Assembly (NCBI RefSeq): GCF_001458735.1
Contig: NZ_CZQA01000013.1
Location: 62,001 to 126,000 of the forward strand
Direction of reading: 5' to 3'
Source: Candidatus Nitrospira nitrosa
GTDB lineage: Bacteria; Nitrospirota; Nitrospiria; Nitrospirales; Nitrospiraceae
Length of the DNA: 64,000 nucleotides
Shown here: one piece after another, positions 44,416 to 53,057 of the stretch
How positions within the stretch are numbered: the first letter of the stretch is position 1
Layout: each line of letters opens with the position of its first letter
The notes under the pieces: model-generated
What the model was told of the DNA's origin: nothing
Databases searched by the model: none
The model's input: only the letters and a program-made list of their open reading frames with translations
Position numbers and translations under genes: made by a program

Positions 44416-46464
44416 CTACTGCACAGGACCTGGATTTTTCTGCTTCGAAGTCAGCTGCTTTTTCCAGCTATTGCAGTCTTTGCCCTTGCAGTTCTGAACC
44501 CATTCCTGGACCCAGCCGTTATAGACGTTCGGAACAGCCAGGACGCCCTGTCCCCCCATGCCTGGATTACCAGTCACCGTGTCGTCCTGTACTGCCGAGG
44601 CCGCCCCAGCTAACAACACGCGTCCGACAATCGCGGCATCGCTCGGATCGCCATTCATATCGGGATCAGGATCCACGACGAGCATCACGTTGCTGAACTT
44701 ATTGGCGATATAGGCATAGTACCCGCCTCCTAGCTTGGCACCGTAATTCACACCGTGGCAGCCGGGATCACAAGGTAGCGTTGCCACCACTGTATCTGTT
44801 GTAGGCAAACCAGGCCTGGTATCCACGACCGTAATCGTGGCAGTCAGGGTATTGGCCGTGACCATGTTGGTTCCCTCCGGATTCACCGGCGTCTGAATAG
44901 GCAAAGCACCCACGAACGAACAATCAAGATTTGGAGTGCTTGTTGGGTTAGTTGAGCTATGGCAACCTTCTACTGGATTGTACTTTTCAATCAAATTAAT
45001 CTTCTTGATTTCTGAATTGCTGTTGCTGGCCATATTCATGACCGATATGGTGTTATCAAGAAAATTGCTCACGTAATACTTACTCGAATCCGGCATCATG
45101 CTCGTGGCAATTGGGACAGCACCCGTATTCGGTGTGGCCTCGATTGTGCCAGCCTTGAAATTATACACTGTCGATGTATTGACATTTTCGTTGGGAGTCA
45201 CCATCTCATCCCCTGTCGAACTCATCCAATGACCATGAGGGTGGGTGGCGTTAATAATGTCGGAGTTATCTACGGGTATACTTGTCATCGGAATATCACG
45301 AATAAATTGATTCGGACCCGCGCCATTTCCACCCGCCAATGCATTAAATTCTCGTACGTTATTACCACCATTCTGTGCCACATGCACATAATCGTTATTG
45401 GCCCTCGTCATCACGTGTGAGGGAGCGGGGCCTGCATTCAGTTCACGTATGAGCGCGCCAGTCTTTCTGTCAAACACCGCCAATCGCTCGTCGAACCATT
45501 GCGTCTGATAGATTACTTTTTGCTCTCTATCCGTCCACATGTTGTGGGGATGGTTCATATTGATCTCTGGAAGTGCCACCTTCTTCGTGAGTTTCCAGTC
45601 CGCTCCGTTGATGGCCGTCGCCGTACCGGGCTTTGCCTTCCCCCCTGTCAATTCAAACTGAGTATTAACCCAGATTTCTCCCACCCCTGCCGTTTTCGGA
45701 TTAAATAATTTATTTGCGGAATCTGTGAGATCGACGGTCCCAATCGAAAGCACCGCAGAGAGATCAGCCACAGGGATCTTGTTCCCATCCTTATCATACA
45801 CAATCACTGGCACAGCGGGGAAAGCTGGTGTCCACGTGCTCTTAGTGTAATCTTTCCAATTCCCTGGATCCGTGATGGTAAAGAAGGTGCGCAACAGGCG
45901 AACCGCTAAATCACTGAATGTCGGAACCGTAATGTTATTGACCAGCCTAATCTTTTTGCCGAGGTCCAATCCTTCAGGCGTATTGGGATCATCCACGATG
46001 ACACCTGCGAACATGTAGACGTGGATGTCACAGATGAAGACGTACAGGCCTGGCTCCGTCAACTTCACAGTGGCCACCCCTCCCGGTGCCGGGTGGAGGA
46101 AATCGATGGCCGCCTTGAACGGCATTCCATGTGGGTTTGTGTCATCGGATTTTAGAGGCCACAGCAAGCTCAGCGCCGTATGGATCGTGCTGGCTTCTCC
46201 GCTAAACGAGGGGAACCCCACCGTTTCTCCCGGGGCAATAACGGCGAGAGACCTCTGCTGAGCTCCCCCAATGGATGCTGGCACACACCCGAGTGATTTC
46301 GAGTTGGCCGTGTTTGAACAGGTAAAAAAGTTTCCAGGCCTGTCGCCAGCTTCGAATGAGACGACAGGATCATCGGGAGAAGGAGATTGGGCCTGGGCCA
46401 TGCCAGCTACGCCCAACCCCACCAGCATACTGAGTGCAGCCAATAAGAGATGTCGTATTTTCAT
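44416..46464 (-). CDS. Secreted cupredoxin / beta-propeller protein (copy 1)
   Basis: 682 residues from ATG 46464 (AGGAAGG upstream). Signal peptide ends near residue 26. Residues ~30-160 are a cupredoxin domain: H95, then C145-x2-H148-x2-M151, an amicyanin-like type 1 copper loop. The rest is a YVTN-type beta-propeller (HNMWTDREQKVIYQTQWFDE; THPHGHWMSS; many histidines). C565-x3-C569-H570 (CDPGCHG) near the C-terminus is a possible atypical haem or disulfide site. It shares the whole architecture with the protein at 49342-51177. The multicopper oxidase lies directly upstream (75 bp). Likely a periplasmic copper electron-transfer or redox protein. Confidence 0.8.
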   Translation of the reverse strand: MKIRHLLLAALSMLVGLGVAGMAQAQSPSPDDPVVSFEAGDRPGNFFTCSNTANSKSLGCVPASIGGAQQRSLAVIAPGETVGFPSFSGEASTIHTALSLLWPLKSDDTNPHGMPFKAAIDFLHPAPGGVATVKLTEPGLYVFICDIHVYMFAGVIVDDPNTPEGLDLGKKIRLVNNITVPTFSDLAVRLLRTFFTITDPGNWKDYTKSTWTPAFPAVPVIVYDKDGNKIPVADLSAVLSIGTVDLTDSANKLFNPKTAGVGEIWVNTQFELTGGKAKPGTATAINGADWKLTKKVALPEINMNHPHNMWTDREQKVIYQTQWFDERLAVFDRKTGALIRELNAGPAPSHVMTRANNDYVHVAQNGGNNVREFNALAGGNGAGPNQFIRDIPMTSIPVDNSDIINATHPHGHWMSSTGDEMVTPNENVNTSTVYNFKAGTIEATPNTGAVPIATSMMPDSSKYYVSNFLDNTISVMNMASNSNSEIKKINLIEKYNPVEGCHSSTNPTSTPNLDCSFVGALPIQTPVNPEGTNMVTANTLTATITVVDTRPGLPTTDTVVATLPCDPGCHGVNYGAKLGGGYYAYIANKFSNVMLVVDPDPDMNGDPSDAAIVGRVLLAGAASAVQDDTVTGNPGMGGQGVLAVPNVYNGWVQEWVQNCKGKDCNSWKKQLTSKQKNPGPVQ

Positions 46465-46538
46465 AGAGCCTTCCTTTAGGGTTTTGCCACGTGTGAACAG
46501 CAACTACTCACACATGGCCTTCGTTTCTATCAATTCTA

Positions 46539-48557
46539 CTAGTGAACGTGAAGCTCCGACATCATACCGAACGTGGCATGAGGGAGGATGTGGCAATGGA
46601 ACAGCCACCGCCCCAACCCTCCCCCTTTCGATTTTTTCGCAGTCGGTCGATCATCCAAGGAGACCCTAAACGTAAAGGTATAATTCGCAGGCACATCCAT
46701 GATGTCCCGAAACTCATGATACGGGAAGGTGTAGGTCGGTCCGGTTGTACCCGCTTGCGGGTTCAGGCTCTCCGGCTGAAACGAAAACCCGTGCAAATGA
46801 AACGGATGGTGCGCCCCCGTCGTATTAGTCACCGTCAGCTCCATCACATTGGAGAGCGCTGCATGACGGGCTGACTCAAGGTAAAAAGGATTGCCGCCGC
46901 TGGCCAGACCATCTTTACCTAGACCTGTGAAGTCTCTCGGCATCGGAACCCCGTCAATCGACGCCTGAAACGCACCGTTGTTCGCCCAGAACGTCAGCTG
47001 GATATCTTTATTCGTCGACCCAGCTTCGCCGTTGGAAGGGGTAAGGAGATTATCCGGTGCTGTACTGAGAACCTTAACCATCGCGTTCGATCCCAAATTC
47101 TCAAGCAGGTGGCTACCATTGGCAATGATATATGGAGTAGCCACACTACCATTAATTACCAAGTGCATCACCGGCACGGTCGGAGTCCAGGAGTATGTGG
47201 CTGCCACCCGCTCGAAATCCTCCGTCCAGAGAGTCAGGACTGAGCCGTCCGCTACGGTACCGCTAATGCTCGGAATCTTCGCCACCACATCCGCACGACT
47301 TGCAGGCGGGACCAAAATCTCGCCCTGCCCATACTTAAAATCAAACTCGCCAATCATACCCCCCTCAAGCACCACCCGATCGAGTAATCCTCCCTCTCCA
47401 CCGATTCGAAACAGGTTGACCTGCTCCCCACTGCTGGTCGTCAACCGGAGGCGCATGTAACGGACCGGCGAAGGATTCACAATTTGTAACCGCAATCCCT
47501 GGTCGGCCTTAACCTCAAGTGCATTTGTCAACACACTGGATGAAGAAGCAGCTGGGGCACTAGGACTCCCTCCCCTCGCATCCACCTTCACACCGTTGGT
47601 CAGGACCGTAAACCCTTCACTCATAGAACCAGTCAAACTCGGAGATTGAATGTTCGGAACATCTCCGGCAGTGAATGCCCCCCTTAAATTTCCATTTGCA
47701 TCAAGTGGATACGTTTCGCAGAGAATGAGCGGAGACTGAGTCAAAATATGATTTTGGTAGTTGATCGCCCACGCTTGAATGCCACTGACATGCGGCAGCA
47801 CCGTGTCATCAAATGTGGCCGGGTTGGTCCCCGCTCCAGGAGTGTTGCAGACCGTGATGTCGCTGAGCACCAGCGTCTTGGTTTGTTCTGCCGACGGGAT
47901 CACACCATTATTCCGAAGTTGCGCCTCATACCCCTGATTATCTTCAACAATGATCGATCCGTAGAGTCCTTTTGCCACTTGATTGGTCGACGAGTGGTGG
48001 TGCGGATGGTACCAAAAGATCCCCGGCCGGCTGACGATGAAATCGTAGACAAACTTACCCCCTTTGGGGGCCACTGCAGGTTGAGTCACTTCCGTGCCGT
48101 CACTGGCATTGTTCAATTCGATGCCATGCCAGTGAATACCTGACACATTCGCCTCTGGATCCAAACCTGACTTCTCGAGGTTATTCACAAAATTCACGAT
48201 GACCCGGTCTCCCACCTTGAGCCGAAACTCCGGACCGGGTATTCCAGGCGTCGTACAGTTACTAAGCAGCTTGTCTGAACAGCTCTTAAACGTCATCCCG
48301 TTCGCCATCACTGCCGGGCTGCCAGGCGAAGCGATATTGACAGTTGCCTCGTCTGCCACAATCCAGGTCTCGACGATGGTTGGATCACTATTCCCGTCTT
48401 TAACCTGTGGAACCTCATACGGCCCGACTCCCGTCGTGGCATGTACTGACTCGTTGCCAGCCATACACAACGTGAGCGCCACGGCAGCGACGATGCACGC
48501 TATCCAACCGCGGACGCTCATGACTGTCGCGCAATTACTTGATACACCTTTTATCAT
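46539..48557 (-). CDS. Multicopper oxidase
   Basis: 672 residues from ATG 48557, preceded by AGGGAGA. Signal peptide to about residue 40. All copper-binding motifs are in place: HWHGIEL at 142, WYHPHHH at about 182-188, HPFHLHGF at 584, and HCHILPHATFGM at 654-665, the last with the type 1 cysteine and axial methionine. Laccase/CotA/CueO-type three-domain fold. Substrate (metal, phenol or a partner cupredoxin) cannot be read. Its position between two cupredoxin-propeller paralogues suggests they exchange electrons with it. Confidence 0.9.
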   Translation of the reverse strand: MIKGVSSNCATVMSVRGWIACIVAAVALTLCMAGNESVHATTGVGPYEVPQVKDGNSDPTIVETWIVADEATVNIASPGSPAVMANGMTFKSCSDKLLSNCTTPGIPGPEFRLKVGDRVIVNFVNNLEKSGLDPEANVSGIHWHGIELNNASDGTEVTQPAVAPKGGKFVYDFIVSRPGIFWYHPHHHSSTNQVAKGLYGSIIVEDNQGYEAQLRNNGVIPSAEQTKTLVLSDITVCNTPGAGTNPATFDDTVLPHVSGIQAWAINYQNHILTQSPLILCETYPLDANGNLRGAFTAGDVPNIQSPSLTGSMSEGFTVLTNGVKVDARGGSPSAPAASSSSVLTNALEVKADQGLRLQIVNPSPVRYMRLRLTTSSGEQVNLFRIGGEGGLLDRVVLEGGMIGEFDFKYGQGEILVPPASRADVVAKIPSISGTVADGSVLTLWTEDFERVAATYSWTPTVPVMHLVINGSVATPYIIANGSHLLENLGSNAMVKVLSTAPDNLLTPSNGEAGSTNKDIQLTFWANNGAFQASIDGVPMPRDFTGLGKDGLASGGNPFYLESARHAALSNVMELTVTNTTGAHHPFHLHGFSFQPESLNPQAGTTGPTYTFPYHEFRDIMDVPANYTFTFRVSLDDRPTAKKSKGGGLGRWLFHCHILPHATFGMMSELHVH

Positions 48558-48601
48558 GATACATCTCCCTAATGTGATGACCATCGATCTACTTACACAC
48601 T

Positions 48602-49300
48602 GAAATGAATTCTTCCCTTCACATGACTCGGCTTTTCTATCTGCATCCCGGCCTACCTTAAAAAGTCACCATGAACTTCTCCCCCATACGCTCGACCTTC
48701 TTTTGAGGCACCCACCTCCGCTTCACCACTCCAACTACCCTCCCACACCGCAATCGAATCAACGACAAGACGCCCTCACTCTCTGTCCACCGCCTTATCC
48801 AATTTCGAAAGCGGTCACGCATACCACGTACGACTTCGCACAATCAATATTTCCGCCTAATTAATAATATGCAATACTTACTTTTCTCTTACATGCATCA
48901 TGCAAATTTCATTGTCCTCACAACCGTAGGGGGAATCATGCCCCATGGAGACCATCCTTAACCCTCAATTCACCATTGAGGAACACCACACCTCCTCGGC
49001 GCTTCTGAATCTGGCAAGCAAAATCTGTTCTCAATACCCTTGCGATGAAGTAGTGGGCAGAAGAGTGCCTCGTTTCCCTGCAAATATGTGATTTTCCCAC
49101 TCTACGTCCTGGTGAGACCTGATCACTTCATCCGTTTAGCGCTAGAATCTTTGATTATGTATCTGAACGGATTCAGTATCTAAAGAGATTCACTGGAGCC
49201 CCTCTTCTATTCAGGAGAGAGTCCCTTCTCAAGGAAAACGGTTTGCTGAACTTAAGATCGATGGCGGATGAGAAGCTGAGGGGATTGTAACGGTAGAGGG
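48602..49300. other. 699-bp non-coding stretch upstream of the multicopper oxidase
   Basis: No convincing gene. A 61-codon minus frame at 48658-48843 starts with TTG and is Arg/Trp-rich; not accepted. The part 48840-49000 is AT-rich with a GCATCATGC dyad near 48895. The direct-repeat element at 49156-49191 lies here. Confidence 0.45.
49156..49191 (-). promoter_or_regulatory. Putative regulatory element with two GTATCT repeats
   Basis: TATGTATCT, then GTATCTAAAGAGATTC, the two GTATCT starts being 17 nt apart (49159 and 49176). The same arrangement occurs at 51430-51465, upstream of the paralogous gene. Site type (promoter, operator) is open; it lies 600 nt before the multicopper oxidase ATG. 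Confidence 0.45.
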
Positions 49301-49333
49301 CTGTCCAGCCTGAGCCATACTCAGGCTGGACAG
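49301..49333. terminator. 14-bp perfect hairpin after cupredoxin-propeller copy 2
   Basis: CTGTCCAGCCTGAG, 5-nt loop, and exact complement, 9 nt beyond the stop of the gene at 49342-51177. Same CCAGCCTG core as the hairpin at 44372-44406. Confidence 0.6.
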
Positions 49334-49341
49334 ATGCATGC

Positions 49342-51177
49342 CTACTGAATCGGATTTCGCTGCGTGGGTGTCAACTGATTCTTCCATGTGTCCGGAAGGT
49401 TCTGCACCCACCCATTATAGACGACCGGAATCGTCAGAATGCCCTGTCCCCCCATGCCACGATTGTTCGTGATGGTATCGTCGGTGGCGGTGGCGCCGGT
49501 CGCAGTGAGCAGAATACGGCCGGCAATCTTCGCATCGTCCAGATTGCCGTTATTATCAGGATCTGGATCAACGATAATGAGACTGTTTGAGAACTTGCTC
49601 GAGACGTAGGCGTAGTACCCGCCGCCTTGCTTGGCCCCGTACTGCACGCCATGGCAGCCGGGGTCGCAGCCGAACATTTTAACAACTGTATCCGTTCTCG
49701 GATCGATGAGCAGGATCGTCCCTGTGAGCGTGTTCGCCGTCACCATACTCGTTCCATTGGGCGCGACTGGGGTTTGAATCGGCAACGCTCCGACCGGGCC
49801 GGTGATTACGCCGCTGATCGCGTTGTAGTTTACCAACAGATCGATCGTCCCAATCGGCAATTGTGCCGCAGTATCAATGATCGTGATCGTGCTATCGAGA
49901 AGACTCGCCACATAGGCCTTCTTTGAATCCGGCGTCATGCCCGTCGCAATTGGGAGATTACCAGTCTGCCGGATCGCGTCGATACGGTTATTCGCAAAGT
50001 TGTACTGGGTGCTGTTCGCCGTAAAGGCATTCGGCGTCAGCATCAACTTGCCGTCATGGCTCATCCAGTGGGCGTGAGGCGTGCCTGCTCCAATATTGAT
50101 GCGCCGCTGAACGCCGTTGGCCAATGGAGCCAGCTCCACCACCGAATCGTTGTTCGCTGAACCGTTCAACGCCACGTGGAGCTGATCAGTGTCGACCCGC
50201 GTCATCACATGGGAGGGGGATTCCCCGACCGAGATGTTATTTAAGAATTGGCCGGTCGTGCGGTTAAAGACCGTGAGCTTACTATCAAACCATTGCGTCT
50301 GATAAATCAGATTCTGATTTCGATCCGTCCACATGTTGTGGGGATTGTTCATGTTGATCTGAGGCAATGCCACCTTCCTGGTCGGCACCCAGGTTTGGCC
50401 GCTCACCGCAGTGGCTGTTCCCGGCTTGCTCTTTCCTCTGGTCTTTTCGAACTGTGTATCCACCCAGATTTCTCCAACCGCCTGCGTGGCTGGGTTGAAC
50501 AAGGCATCTTTGGTCTTGTCATTCTCTATCCCCGGTACCATTGTACTCAGGTAGGTATCTAGATTGACGACCGCCCCACCGGTAGCCCGAACATTCACGT
50601 TCGGATACGTGATACGCCAAGGGCCTGGAGCCGTATAGTCCAGCCAGTTTCCAGGATTGGTCGCAATAAAGAACGTGCGCAACAGTCTGGCCGCAAGATT
50701 GCTCGTCGTCGGCACCCCTACACCGGACGGGAAGGTGACCAATGAAATTTGTTCGCCCAGATCCAATCCCTGCGTGGCTAGATCATCCACGATCACCGCG
50801 CCGAACATGTATGGATGAATCTTACAGGTGAAGACATAGAGTCCCGGTGTATGGAGCACCACTTCGTCTGACCCCTTCCGCGGCGCCGTGTCGAACGGCA
50901 TGTTGATGGCACCGGTTGGAAAAATCAGACTGGTTCTGGTGTGAACGGTATTCGACTTGCCGGTAAATCGTACTTCGGTTCCCGGTGTGGCAACCGCCAT
51001 CGACTGAAAGCCTGCTACGGGTCCAGCTGCATTGCGAAACCACGCACCCGGCTCGTCAGTCAGTTCAAATTCGATCCGTGGATCGCCCGCCTGAGCCTGA
51101 TTCACCACTGAAGCGACCGTGGGAACGAAAGCGATGGCCAAACATGACCATACAAATACCATGGCCCTCTTGCTCAT
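49342..51177 (-). CDS. Secreted cupredoxin / beta-propeller protein (copy 2)
   Basis: 611 residues; ATG 51177 follows AGGAGGCAGAG. Signal peptide ends near AQAG (residue 31). The cupredoxin part has H79 and C118-x2-H121-x2-M124; the propeller part has the same landmarks as copy 1 (INMNNPHNMWTDRNQNLIYQ, PHAHWMSHDGKL, VDPDPDNNGN), and C504-x3-C508-H509. It is about 70 residues shorter than copy 1, mainly in insertions. Separated from the multicopper oxidase gene by ~785 bp. The duplication includes the 3' hairpin and possibly the upstream element. Confidence 0.82.
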   Translation of the reverse strand: MSKRAMVFVWSCLAIAFVPTVASVVNQAQAGDPRIEFELTDEPGAWFRNAAGPVAGFQSMAVATPGTEVRFTGKSNTVHTRTSLIFPTGAINMPFDTAPRKGSDEVVLHTPGLYVFTCKIHPYMFGAVIVDDLATQGLDLGEQISLVTFPSGVGVPTTSNLAARLLRTFFIATNPGNWLDYTAPGPWRITYPNVNVRATGGAVVNLDTYLSTMVPGIENDKTKDALFNPATQAVGEIWVDTQFEKTRGKSKPGTATAVSGQTWVPTRKVALPQINMNNPHNMWTDRNQNLIYQTQWFDSKLTVFNRTTGQFLNNISVGESPSHVMTRVDTDQLHVALNGSANNDSVVELAPLANGVQRRINIGAGTPHAHWMSHDGKLMLTPNAFTANSTQYNFANNRIDAIRQTGNLPIATGMTPDSKKAYVASLLDSTITIIDTAAQLPIGTIDLLVNYNAISGVITGPVGALPIQTPVAPNGTSMVTANTLTGTILLIDPRTDTVVKMFGCDPGCHGVQYGAKQGGGYYAYVSSKFSNSLIIVDPDPDNNGNLDDAKIAGRILLTATGATATDDTITNNRGMGGQGILTIPVVYNGWVQNLPDTWKNQLTPTQRNPIQ

Positions 51178-51429
51178 TCTCTGCCTCCTTAGATTGAGTG
51201 GGGTAGTTCATTACAAGACGGCAGCACTGTACCAGTTCAGTCTGTGGGCAAACGTCACATCGTATAAGAATTGACTAAGATTTGACCGTATCACTTGTCT
51301 ATAGATCCCAGGCTATTACCCATGCAAACCGTTTTTAGCGCGGATAGAGCTTGGTACTAATTACACACAATCTGATGACATTTCAGAATGAATATGGCCT
51401 GGTGATTGCCTCGCGCTGATTGCAACTCA

Positions 51430-51465
51430 TATGTATCCAATTTGATGCTGTATCTAAATGGATTC
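51430..51465 (-). promoter_or_regulatory. Putative regulatory element with two GTATC repeats (copy 2)
   Basis: TATGTATCC and GTATCTAAATGGATTC, starts 17 nt apart (51433 and 51450). The second block matches 49176-49191 at 14 of 16 positions. It lies about 255 nt before the ATG at 51177. The rest of 51178-51562 shows no gene. Confidence 0.45.
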
Positions 51466-51562
51466 CTTTTCGTAATCAACGACCATCAGCTATCCACCAA
51501 GCTCTCACATGTTCAACCATGCTGAGACCTGAATAAGTCCGTCAAGGAAAGGGATGATAGGG

Positions 51563-51841
51563 TTAACGCACGTCTTGAAAGAATAGGCGAGGGCGAACCG
51601 GCAGGCGAAACTCGACGTGGAGAATAATATGCAGCCCGCGAACAAAAATTTTCCAAATCCGCATCCTGATGAACATCCTGGTTTCGGTGCCAACCAGTGG
51701 AGAGAGTAACAGCGGTTCGGTCATCTTGATAACCCGCTCACAAAAGGCCACATCTTCCAGTATTGGGCAATCTGGGAATCCCCCGAGTTGCTTGAAGACT
51801 GTGATCGTTGAATTCGCATCAATATGCGAAAGCTTCATCAC
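51563..51841 (-). pseudogene. C-terminal fragment of a family 2 glycosyltransferase
   Basis: The minus frame reads FKQLGGFPDCPILEDVAFCE and then LLLSPLVGTETRMF...FFQDVR and stop, the typical C-terminal third of TIGR04283-type (rSAM-associated) glycosyltransferases, with the ED pair of the catalytic region. The N-terminal two thirds, including the nucleotide-binding part, are missing, and the first 15 codons of the frame do not belong to the family. A remnant, unrelated to the intact synthase at 38223. Confidence 0.6.
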
Positions 51842-51926
51842 GCAACATTTTTACTTTCTCTCGACATGTACCGTTGTTGTTGCACAATACCCCTGTTCAC
51901 ACATGCTATTGACGAGGAGGCACCCG

Positions 51927-52328
51927 ATGCGGACATCTCACACGAGAATTCCTTTCATTCTCCTGGCGAGTCTGATCATACTTTCGATGACTTCCCCATC
52001 CGTCACCTTCGCCGGCTCACAAGACAAGGGGAACCCGGTTGCTCCGCCCTCGGGAGTGGCCTCTACAGACTCTCTTGACTCCATGAAAAGTGCCTATCCC
52101 CTCTCACGTCCCAGTCAATCGACTCCTCAACCTGGTCCAGCATGGAAAACCATTGGGGGCACGATCACGCGCATCAAGGGCGAGGTCTATACGGTCGAAG
52201 ATTACGAGGGAAACCAGATTCACCTGTATGTCAGCCGGGGAACCAAACACCTACGCGGTCAGAAGAAAGTCGGCGACCGGGTACGGGCCGAAATCACCAG
52301 AGACGGCTTCGCGAACTCCATTCAATAG
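51927..52328 (+). CDS. Small secreted hypothetical protein
   Basis: 133 residues from ATG 51927 behind GAGGAGG. Signal peptide of ~30 residues (SVTFAG). The mature part has a Pro/Ser-rich linker and then a compact beta-like domain: GGTITRIKGEVYTVEDYEGN and QIHLYVSRGTKHLRGQKKVG, ending near an acidic-basic VRAEITRDGF. This C-terminal part looks like an OB-fold-type or DUF5666-like beta domain. Function unknown. The long open frame upstream to 51669 is not coding. Confidence 0.72.
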   Translation: MRTSHTRIPFILLASLIILSMTSPSVTFAGSQDKGNPVAPPSGVASTDSLDSMKSAYPLSRPSQSTPQPGPAWKTIGGTITRIKGEVYTVEDYEGNQIHLYVSRGTKHLRGQKKVGDRVRAEITRDGFANSIQ

Positions 52329-52352
52329 GTTGGACTGCCTGGCTGTTTCTAA

Positions 52353-53048
52353 TTATTTGACTGAGCTTGTCACTGGAGCATCAGACGCCTTCAGAAACAC
52401 AATATCCCCGTAATAGGCCACCGCTCGCTCTTTAGTGTTGTCGGTATCCGTCATGATGGCCACGTCGTTGCTCATCGGAGGCTCCTCAATCCAGGCGCCA
52501 AGTCTTTGTGACCCGCTCTCGACCACCACCATTATGACGAAATCCATGTAAGCATTATCGATGATCACGCCGATTGGAATATCTCAAAACAGGGCCTGGC
52601 CCGCCTTATACTTGAGTGTCTTTCCAACACTCACCTTATCAGGATCGTATTCAAACGTGGTGTAGCGTCTGGCCGGATAATCCTCTCTGTCTTTTCTGGT
52701 GGCATCGCTCTTCTGAAGCAAGTTCTCGACCTTCCACCGCCATCGTACGATTGGAAATTCCTTCAGATCGATTCTAACAGCTTTGGTCAGACCCGAAGCC
52801 GAGGCCTCGCTGATGGCCTTGACCATCGTGACACCGCTCTCAGTGATGACTTCGTACTTGGTCTGGGTCGGGATCTTCTTGAAGGTGAGCGGCTTCCAAC
52901 CCTCCGGCAGAACGGCTCCCATCGTCGAGACCGAAAACCTGCCGACCACTTCCGCCAGCGCCAGCTGAGCCCAGACTAGACAGGAGGCGTCGGCCATGGA
53001 GAGCGTTAACAGAATCAGTGCGACTCGGATAGTCTTCCGCATCAGCAT
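52353..53048 (-). pseudogene. DUF3047 family gene, frame-disrupted
   Basis: Two minus-strand pieces: 52584-53048 (signal peptide, then FSVSTMGAVLPEGWKPLTF, VRWRWKVENLLQKSD and YPARRYTTFEYDP) ending in TGA inside GQALF, and 52353-52568, in another frame, continuing AYMDFVIMVVVESGSQRLGAW and AIMTDTDNTKERAVAYYGDI. Together they make a near-complete DUF3047 protein apart from a short loss and frameshift at 52569-52585. The family consists of secreted proteins of unknown function. Unless the shift is a sequencing error, the gene is broken. Confidence 0.75.
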
Positions 53049-53057
53049 GCGGTGCCA

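Noticed and set aside
48658-48843. 61-codon minus-strand frame upstream of the multicopper oxidase
   Set aside because: TTG start, Arg/Trp-rich, no ribosome-binding site; treated as non-coding.
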